In this document: piece after piece, positions 58,321 to 64,000 of the stretch
Position numbering within the stretch: position 1 is the stretch's first letter
How the letters are laid out: each line of letters begins with the position of its first letter
NCBI GenBank assembly: GCA_030446775.1
Contig: JAUJMQ010000010.1
Span: 1-64,000, forward strand
DNA: 64,000 nucleotides
Direction: 5' to 3'
From: Egibacteraceae bacterium
GTDB taxonomy: Bacteria > Actinomycetota > Nitriliruptoria > Euzebyales > Egibacteraceae
The notes under the pieces: generated by a model
What the model was told of the DNA's origin: nothing
The model's database searches: none
What the model saw: only the letters and a program-made list of their open reading frames with translations
Program-made: the position numbers and the translations under genes

Positions 58321-60342
58321 TTACTCGATGCCGAGGTCCAGGGCCTCAGCCTCCGCGACCATGGCTGCCGCGTCCTCCGGCAGCAGATACCCGTGCCGGA
58401 CCAGCCGGTCCGCCGCCCGGTCGAAATCAAGGACGTAGTCCGCCTTGCTCCGGTAGCGCTCCTCCACTGAGAGGCGGGGGTCGCCGGACGCCAGCCGCTC
58501 CTCGCGCGTGCGGGGGAAGGGGATGTAGGAGCCGCTCGACCTGCACATCTCCCCCTCGGCGTGCCCCGGTGCCCGCAGGTTCCAGCCCGTGTACGTCGCG
58601 ATCGGCACCTCCACGGCCGGGAGCCGGATGCCGGCCACCGAGTTGCCGTCGCGGTCCACCTTCGGGACGAGAACCCCGTACATGCCCCCCTCGGCCGGCG
58701 GCTGCTTCGTGTAGTCCGTGACACGGAGGTAGTTGAATAGCCCGTTGTAGGTCACGCCCGGGATCTTCGGGAAGCCGGTGCTGGCCCGATACGACCGCAC
58801 CAGCGTCCCGGCGTCGGCGGAGCCGTACCGGCTCTCGGGGGGCGTCCACCCCTCGGTGACCCAGTCGTCGAGCTGGAGGAGGAGCGACCGGACCACGGCT
58901 CTGCTCCCCAGCGGGGTGTTCACCTGCTGGCAGATTCCGGGACTGGGCTCCGCGGGGACGATAGTGTTCGCCCCGCCATGGGGCGTGCCGGCGACCATGT
59001 AGAGGCGCACGTTACGGGGCACATGGAGGTCCCTGGGCCCGCGGGGCCGGCCGTTCGTCCGCACCAGGGAGCCCCGGGCCCCCCAGATCTCGTACTCGCC
59101 GTCCACGTGCATGATCTTGGGGCAGGTCCGCGAGGCCCGGCACTTTGCGAGTATCCCGTCCACGCTACCCGTGAGGGGGTCGCGGCTGATTCCGTAGGCG
59201 AAGGGGAACTGGTCGCCCCGCTGCAGATGCTCCTCGTGCTGCTTCGACCAGCGCCCGGGCTGCGCGAACTCGTAGTTGACCCAGGTCTTTCGGGAGCCGG
59301 CGATGATGGGCATGGCCCCCTGGAAGATCCGGCGCCCTTGCAGGTCCTCGTTGAAGCCCTGGTACAAAAAGTCCCGCAGGTACCGGCCGCTCTGCGAGAT
59401 CCCCATCGCGATCGCATGCTGGACGGCGTCCCGTCCCAGCGGGTTGGGCATGCCGGCGCCGTCCTCGTCGTCGAACCGGAGGAATGACGTCACGTCCCGT
59501 GTGGCGGCGAAGCCGATCCCGGCGACGATAGGGTCCCTGGCCGGGTAGATGAACTCGAAGATCGCGCCGGAGTCGTAGGGGGCGCCCGGATGCGTGACCT
59601 CGATCTCCCGCTCGTTGAGGTATCGCCAGCTCGTGACCGGAACACGCGGGTCCCGTTCCCTCTCGCGCACGGTGAGTGTCGCCCGGGTCGGGTCCAGGGT
59701 GGCCGCCGGATAGGTCAGGGTCCCGACCCAGGTGCCGGTGCCCTGGTCGACGAACTCATCCCGGTTGAGTCCCACGATGGGCTCGCCGTCGTTCGTGGCG
59801 ATGGGGAGGGATGCAATCAGGTTCTCCCCGTCGCGGGGGATGTCGCCCTGCCAGCCGCTCCAGACGTGGGTGAAGCCTTGCTCGTATGTGAGCGACGTAT
59901 CGCCATTGACGAAGCCCGGGATCAGCGGACGACCGCGATTCACGACCTCGTATAGAAGAGTCCCGTTCCCCTTGGTCGCGTCCAGCGGTTTGTGGATCTC
60001 GACGTCCACACGGTACTCGACGTTTCCGTCCGCATTGCGTGGCGCCTTGTCGAGGTTGACGATCCCGGCGTTAGCCGGATCGTCGGGGTCCAACTCTCCC
60101 AGCGCATAACCTCTCAGGCGTTCGTACGGACCGACGTAGCCGAAGGCCTGACCCGCATTCAGCTCCGACCGCGACTCGATCACCAGCTCCACAGAGCCCG
60201 ACCCCGCTCGGCTGTCTCCGGCGTGGGCACCGGTATCTGGCGCTGCGCGCACGGGCAGTGGTATCCCGACCAGGAGGGCAAGGGCCGGCGCCAACAGCCA
60301 CCCCAGGTGTGCCCGAGGCTTTCCCACAGAGAAGCACGTCAT
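58321..60342 (-). CDS. secreted alpha/beta-hydrolase-domain (Abhydrolase_10-like) protein
   Basis: A 673-aa exported hydrolase. The signal peptide is LLAPALALLVGIPLPVRAAP. It is followed by GQAFGYVGPYERLRGYALGE, a beta-sheet part (VDVEIHKPLDATKGNGTLLY) and the nucleophile region AIAMGISQSGRYLRDFLYQG. Later blocks are PHGGANTIVP (possible His), SYIPFPRTREERLASGDPR and YVLDFDRAADRLV. These match the alpha/beta hydrolase domain proteins of Pfam Abhydrolase_10; substrates are unknown. The ATG at 60342 has AAGGAGGAG ahead. A GntR operator-like site is 42 nt upstream. It may release the acid that the island imports. Confidence 0.85.
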   Translation of the reverse strand: MTCFSVGKPRAHLGWLLAPALALLVGIPLPVRAAPDTGAHAGDSRAGSGSVELVIESRSELNAGQAFGYVGPYERLRGYALGELDPDDPANAGIVNLDKAPRNADGNVEYRVDVEIHKPLDATKGNGTLLYEVVNRGRPLIPGFVNGDTSLTYEQGFTHVWSGWQGDIPRDGENLIASLPIATNDGEPIVGLNRDEFVDQGTGTWVGTLTYPAATLDPTRATLTVRERERDPRVPVTSWRYLNEREIEVTHPGAPYDSGAIFEFIYPARDPIVAGIGFAATRDVTSFLRFDDEDGAGMPNPLGRDAVQHAIAMGISQSGRYLRDFLYQGFNEDLQGRRIFQGAMPIIAGSRKTWVNYEFAQPGRWSKQHEEHLQRGDQFPFAYGISRDPLTGSVDGILAKCRASRTCPKIMHVDGEYEIWGARGSLVRTNGRPRGPRDLHVPRNVRLYMVAGTPHGGANTIVPAEPSPGICQQVNTPLGSRAVVRSLLLQLDDWVTEGWTPPESRYGSADAGTLVRSYRASTGFPKIPGVTYNGLFNYLRVTDYTKQPPAEGGMYGVLVPKVDRDGNSVAGIRLPAVEVPIATYTGWNLRAPGHAEGEMCRSSGSYIPFPRTREERLASGDPRLSVEERYRSKADYVLDFDRAADRLVRHGYLLPEDAAAMVAEAEALDLGIE

Positions 60343-60383
60343 CGGACTCCTCCTTCGCGAACATCGCAGCCGGAGCCATCCGC

Positions 60384-60404
60384 TGGTTAGGCCACTGAGC
60401 CACT
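60384..60404 (-). promoter_or_regulatory. candidate GntR operator, site 4 (upstream of the secreted hydrolase)
   Basis: Fits GTGGNTSANTGGYCNNNCCA with core TGGCCTAACCA, 42 nt upstream of the ATG at 60342. The tandem AGTGGCTCAGTGG matches site 1 (AGTGGTTCAGTGG) at 12 of 13 bases. Confidence 0.55.
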
Positions 60405-61101
60405 GAGACGCCACAGAGTCAGCCTTCCTCAGCTACCGTGTCAAGAGCGGACGGCAAGCGGCGGCAGCAGACCGTCAAGGCGGGAGAGTGGGCGGCCTCC
60501 CTTGAAGGTGGCGGAACGCCGGTCCTCTCGAGCGTCCAGCGACGGGATCACCTGCACCGCTACGCTGATACAGATTTCCACACCGATGGGCCGAGCACGG
60601 CAGGCGCCAGGAGCGCGCACGGGCCGCCCCAGCCGGCAGCCGTGTAGCCGTGCTCGTCAACCAGCAGGCCCGCCGCCAGCGACCCCAGGCCGACTCCGAT
60701 GGCGTTGGACGTGTAGAGGACGCCGATCAGGCCACCGAGCTGCTCCAGCCCCAACCGCTCGGCCACGACCCCCGGGAGCAACGCCAGGCCGTGTCGACCT
60801 GCCAGGCGAGGTGGTATAGGCCGACCGTCGCCCGGCTTGCGACGCGCCAGCGGCGGCGCGGATCTCGAACGGGCCGAGGAGGGCCACGAGAAGGAGGTCG
60901 GTTGGTGGCCCCGCCTGGGAGCAGCGCACGGCGGCTCGGGGGCCGGATCCGGCTACGCCGTGCCTCGCGCGAGCTGCGGGAGCTCCTTTTCCTCGCGGGG
61001 TTGGTGTCGAAGGTGCAGGGGGTGCTGCGGCAGTGGACGCCCTTGCCGAATGGTCGACTGTAGGAGCGGCTGCGACAGCTCCGGGCCGCCGGCTCCTGTG
61101 G
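60405..61101. other. gene-poor region between the hydrolase and vapC
   Basis: About 700 bp without an intact gene. It contains the MFS-like fragment at 60560-60800. The remainder (60820-61100) has open frames on the plus strand, but no start with a ribosome site and no recognised domain. Confidence 0.5.
60560..60800 (-). pseudogene. C-terminal remnant of an MFS-type transporter
   Basis: One minus-strand frame gives LPGVVAERLGLEQLGGLIGVLY and SNAIGVGLGSLAAGLLVDEHGYTAAGW, a helix pair with the G-rich pattern of a major-facilitator C-terminal half. It has no start or preceding helices, and the frame breaks upstream at about 60800. Confidence 0.5.
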
Positions 61102-61497
61102 TCAGCTGGCCACCTGCAGGGCCGTGTGCTCGGCGAGTTGGTCGAAGTCGCGGTCCCGATGCAGAACCGGGATCTGCTCGCGCACGGCCACCGCGGCGAT
61201 GAGGCAGTCGGTAAGGTTGCGGATGGTCGCTCCACGCGACCGGGAGCGCCGGAAGATCTGCGCTGCTGTCTCGTAGTCGCTCAGGCCGTGGACAGCGAGC
61301 AGCTCGTGGCGGGCGAGCAGGCGCTGCAGGCTGGCGGCACGCTCCTCGTCGCGGGCGCCGGCGAGGATCTCCATCACCACCACCTCGGTGGTGCACAGCG
61401 GTGCCTCGTCGTCGAGGAGCGTGCGCATGCGCAGGTGGACCGGTGATCCCGTCGCTCGCAGGAACTCCACCCAGGCGGAGGTGTCGACGAGGATCAC
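61102..61497 (-). CDS. vapC: VapC-family PIN-domain ribonuclease toxin
   Basis: A 131-aa PIN domain: [16 protein letters not shown] with the first Asp, [13 protein letters not shown] with the Glu, [30 protein letters not shown] with the last three acidic residues. These four acidic positions bind Mg2+ for RNA cleavage. The GTG at 61497 overlaps the antitoxin stop. The pair is a standard type II toxin-antitoxin module. Confidence 0.92.
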   Translation of the reverse strand: MILVDTSAWVEFLRATGSPVHLRMRTLLDDEAPLCTTEVVVMEILAGARDEERAASLQRLLARHELLAVHGLSDYETAAQIFRRSRSRGATIRNLTDCLIAAVAVREQIPVLHRDRDFDQLAEHTALQVAS

Positions 61498-61702
61498 ACC
61501 GTGTCCACGTCGTCTGGTCGCAGGTCGTCCAGACTGGCCTCCCAGCCGGATCCCTCCATGGCGAGCGCTTCTCCCGGCTCATGTGCCCGCCGGCGACCCG
61601 CCGCAGGGCGAAGTCCACCGCCGACTTCTTCGTCGCGAGGCCGTAGCGGCGCATGACCCGCGCCAGGAGCTCGTCGTCGATGTCGATGTTCGTTCGACTC
61701 AC
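61494..61702 (-). pseudogene. vapB: VapB-family antitoxin with a single frameshift
   Basis: The GTG at 61702 starts [35 protein letters not shown], a ribbon-helix-helix antitoxin N-terminus. After GGHMSRE (about 61578) the frame shifts by one missing base, and the C-terminus [23 protein letters not shown] ends at 61494, overlapping vapC. As read, the first frame is not the right antitoxin end. An intact toxin beside a broken antitoxin would be costly, so a sequence error is likely. Confidence 0.75.
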
Positions 61703-61761
61703 CCGGCGACAATACACCTCCGTGTGCCTGTAGGTGTATGGGGGCGGCCATGACGGCCCGG

Positions 61762-62553
61762 TCAGTCGCTGGCGAGGCGGTCCAGGCCCTCGGGGATGTC
61801 GGCAAGCCCGGCGAGGACGTCGGCGGCGACGAGGTCACGGGCGAGCAGGTCGACGACGATCGGTGGGAGGGCCGGCGCCTCGCAGCGGACCCGGCCCGGG
61901 GCGGTCAGCAGGTCGGCGAAGCCGCCCAGGAGGACTTCGGTCGGACCTGTCAAGGTCAAGGTGAGCATGAGCTCGCGCAGGCCGCCGCGCACGACGTCGG
62001 CCTGCGTCACGGCGAGCGCCAGGTCGTCGACGTACAGCGGCGAGTGGGTCGCCTCCGCCGCGTCGGGCGGAAGCGAGCCGGCCGCCAGTGCTGCGGTGAG
62101 CCGGTCGTGCCGGCCGTAGGTGAGCGAGCGGCGGATGACCACGGCCTCCAGCGGCACCTCGGCGAGCAGCGACTCGGCCTCGGCCAGCGCCTGCAGGTAG
62201 GCGTTGCCGCCGGGTTCGGTGACCCCCACGTGGGATGCGAACACGATCCGGCGGCAGCCCGCGCCGATCGCCGCTGACACGACGGTGGCGGTGTCGTCGA
62301 GCAGGTCGCCGGGGGCCGTCATGGGACCGGTGCCGACGTGCACGACGCTGTGGACCTGCTCCAGGGCGGTCTCCAGGTGCCCCTCGTCGTCCAGCGACCC
62401 GCGTGCGACCTTGCAGCCGGCGGCCCGCAGCGCCTCCGCGGCGGCGCTGTCGCGGTAGTCGACGAACGCGCGCACCTCCCCGCCGGTGCGCAGCAGCCGA
62501 CGCACGGACGCGCGGCCCTCCGCGGTCTCGGCGCCGGTCACCAGGACGGGCAC
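61762..62553 (-). CDS. NmrA-like NAD(P)-binding protein
   Basis: A 263-aa atypical short-chain dehydrogenase. Cofactor motif [19 protein letters not shown] (the GxxGxxG is altered), then [40 protein letters not shown] and an altered active-site region ([15 protein letters not shown]). The [12 protein letters not shown] block is typical of NmrA/extended SDR proteins. The GTG at 62553 has AGGAG six nt upstream. The role may be redox sensing rather than catalysis. Confidence 0.8.
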   Translation of the reverse strand: MPVLVTGAETAEGRASVRRLLRTGGEVRAFVDYRDSAAAEALRAAGCKVARGSLDDEGHLETALEQVHSVVHVGTGPMTAPGDLLDDTATVVSAAIGAGCRRIVFASHVGVTEPGGNAYLQALAEAESLLAEVPLEAVVIRRSLTYGRHDRLTAALAAGSLPPDAAEATHSPLYVDDLALAVTQADVVRGGLRELMLTLTLTGPTEVLLGGFADLLTAPGRVRCEAPALPPIVVDLLARDLVAADVLAGLADIPEGLDRLASD

Positions 62554-62763
62554 GGCGGCTCCTGTCTGCGAGGTCGAACCGGCCCGGACGCTACGCCATG
62601 GTGCGACCGGCGGGCGGCGCACACCGCGCGGCGGACGCTGCGAGGATCCGATCGGTCGACCACCTCGAGGAGCGTTGCGCGATGAAGACGTCCGCGAAGC
62701 TGGCCGCCGGCGGCGCAGGGAGACGCCGGCCGCGCTCATTGGGAGCTGGAGGATGAGACCGGC

Positions 62764-63318
62764 GTGCTGACGTTGTTCCACGACTACACCAGCCCGGCGT
62801 CGGCGATCGCCGTGGTCCGGGTGCAGCGGCTGGCCGACGAGGGGCTGCCGGTGGAGTTCGTGGGCTTCGACGCGCTGGGCGTGGACGTGGCGCTGCCACC
62901 GTCGCTGGACGTCCTGGCCGCCGTGGGGGACCTGGCCACCGTGGCCGCCGCCGAGGGGGTTGTCCTGCGGCGGCCGCGCATGCTGCCGCCGACCGCCCTC
63001 GCGCACCTGGCCGGAGAGCTGGCCGAGCGCCGTGGCCTCGGGGCGTCGTGGCGCCAGACCTGCTACCGGGCCGTGTGGACCGACGGGGCCGACATCGCCG
63101 ACCGGGACGTGCTCGCTGCGCTGGGGACCGCCGCCGGGCTGGACCCCGGCGAGCTCGCCTCCGTCCTGGCCGACCGCAGGCTGCTCGCCGAGGCGCGACG
63201 TCGCACCGGAGCCCACCGCCGGGAGGGCGTCGGTGGTGTCCCCACGATCCTCGCGTCGCGGACGCTCGTCCCCGGCCTGCTCGACGACGCCGACCTGCGG
63301 GCCCTGGCCGCCTACTGA
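62764..63318 (+). CDS. DsbA-family (thioredoxin-fold) protein without a CxxC motif
   Basis: A 184-aa protein with the DsbA/2-hydroxychromene-2-carboxylate isomerase-like pattern: LTLFHDYTSPASAIAVVRVQRL, later WRQTCYRAVWTDGADIADRDVLAAL and VGGVPTILASRTLVPGL (cis-Pro). The first active-site segment is YTSPAS, so no CxxC. It is probably a FrnE or isomerase-like relative rather than a disulfide oxidase. The GTG at 62764 is divergent from the NmrA-like gene with 210 bp between. Confidence 0.75.
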   Translation: MLTLFHDYTSPASAIAVVRVQRLADEGLPVEFVGFDALGVDVALPPSLDVLAAVGDLATVAAAEGVVLRRPRMLPPTALAHLAGELAERRGLGASWRQTCYRAVWTDGADIADRDVLAALGTAAGLDPGELASVLADRRLLAEARRRTGAHRREGVGGVPTILASRTLVPGLLDDADLRALAAY

Positions 63319-63395
63319 CACGCGGCGGCGCCCGGGCGCCGGCGGGTCCGACGGCCGAGGGTCGTGTCGGATCCGCTCGTTAGGCTGGCCGGATC

Positions 63396-64000
63396 ATGGA
63401 TGTGCTCGCCGACCGCTACGAGCTCGGTGCCCCGTTGGGCGCCGGCGGCATGGCCACCGTCGTCGCCGGCCACGACCGGCTGCTGGACCGGGCCGTGGCG
63501 GTCAAGCTCATGCGGACCGACCTGTCGGGCGACCCCTCGGTCCGTGAGCGGTTCCTGCGCGAGGCCCGATCGGCCGCCAAGTTCAGCCACCCGAACGCGG
63601 TCGCCGTGTACGACACGGGTGTCGAGGGGCGCCGCCCGTGGATCGTCATGGAGCTCGTCGACGGCCCCACGCTCGCCGACCGGCTCGCCGACGGCCCGCT
63701 TGATCCCGACGAGGCCGCCGCGATCGCCGACGCCGTGCTCGGCGCGCTGGCCGCCGCGCACCGCACGGGGCTCGTGCACCGCGACGTCAAGCCCGCCAAC
63801 ATCCTCCTGCCCGCCGACGGGGGCGTGAAGCTCACCGACTTCGGGATCGCCAAGAGCGTGCGCGAGGCCGGTGCCGGGATCACCGCCACGGGGCAGGTCA
63901 TCGGCACCGCCTCCTACCTCGCCCCCGAGCAGGTCGACGGCCGCGCCGCGACGCCCGCCTCGGACGTCTACGCGATGGGGGTCGTGCTCTACGAGTTGCT
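63396..64000 (+). CDS. Ser/Thr protein kinase, N-terminal part (runs off the window)
   Basis: The kinase catalytic domain starts at the ATG 63396: glycine loop LGAPLGAGGMATVVAG, ATP Lys in RAVAVKLMR, catalytic loop HRDVKPANILL, DFG motif in LTDFGIAKS, and GTASYLAPEQ plus ASDVYAMGVVLYEL at the edge. It is a PknB-like bacterial Hanks kinase. The C-terminal part, which normally has a membrane helix and sensor domains, lies beyond the window. Confidence 0.95.
   Translation, partial: MDVLADRYELGAPLGAGGMATVVAGHDRLLDRAVAVKLMRTDLSGDPSVRERFLREARSAAKFSHPNAVAVYDTGVEGRRPWIVMELVDGPTLADRLADGPLDPDEAAAIADAVLGALAAAHRTGLVHRDVKPANILLPADGGVKLTDFGIAKSVREAGAGITATGQVIGTASYLAPEQVDGRAATPASDVYAMGVVLYEL

Overview
The window is very GC-rich DNA of an actinomycete type. 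Genes are dense, GTG and TTG starts are common, and neighbouring genes often share a 4-nt stop/start overlap. A DUF6458-like protein, a cell-wall-binding-repeat L,D-transpeptidase and a PxKF protein point to Actinomycetota, possibly the Nitriliruptoria (Egibacter/Euzebya relatives). That lineage call is inference from gene content only. No tRNA, rRNA, CRISPR array or complete insertion sequence was found.

Layout. 0-6.5 kb: a phytoene-dehydrogenase-like oxidoreductase, metF, a DUF6458-like protein, and an ilv operon (ilvB and ilvN in one reading frame, then ilvC) behind a leader-peptide attenuator. 6.7-9.5 kb: a LuxR-type response regulator and a membrane histidine kinase, preceded by a short secreted-type peptide gene and a 65-nt tandem repeat that encodes chained micro-ORFs ending in the same pentapeptide. 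9.7-23 kb: isoprenoid and carotenoid genes (crtYc, crtYd, fni, dxs, crtB, crtI, crtE). The crtE-crtI-crtB part is overlapped head to tail with gatC-gatA-gatB, with ligA upstream. 23-33 kb: mnmA, a cysteine desulfurase, the L,D-transpeptidase, etfBA, and a redox/signalling pair (receiver-thioredoxin reductase-like protein plus a cNMP-binding histidine kinase). 33.3-38 kb: a large secreted Ig-like-repeat PxKF protein broken by many frameshifts. 38-41 kb: an enoyl-CoA hydratase, small genes and gene remnants.

41-60.4 kb is an accessory organic-acid/CoA catabolic island. It holds an L-lactate-type permease; a nine-gene minus-strand run (branched-chain amino-acid type ABC transporter, maleate-isomerase-like protein, enoyl-CoA hydratase, a GLPVVPP-motif protein and a UGSC-family selenoprotein); a divergent run with an FCD GntR regulator, SDR, HAD, VOC and CoA-transferase; a carboxyltransferase/CoA-transferase pair; and a secreted alpha/beta hydrolase. 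Four copies of one 20-bp FadR-like operator motif sit in front of four of these transcription units, which suggests a regulon under the local GntR protein. The substrate is unknown. 60.5-64 kb: an MFS remnant, a vapBC toxin-antitoxin pair, an NmrA-like protein, a DsbA-like protein and the start of a Ser/Thr kinase.

The strongest unusual signals are (1) a selenocysteine UGA with a near-textbook bacterial SECIS hairpin in the UGSC gene, (2) the NKSGW micro-ORF array upstream of the two-component system, (3) the four-site operator family, and (4) a second micro-ORF repeat joining crtYc and crtYd. Several genes (crtYd, fni, etfA, etfB, vapB, the UGSC C-terminus, the PxKF protein) carry apparent single-base indels, mostly deletions. 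Many of these may be sequence errors rather than true pseudogenes.
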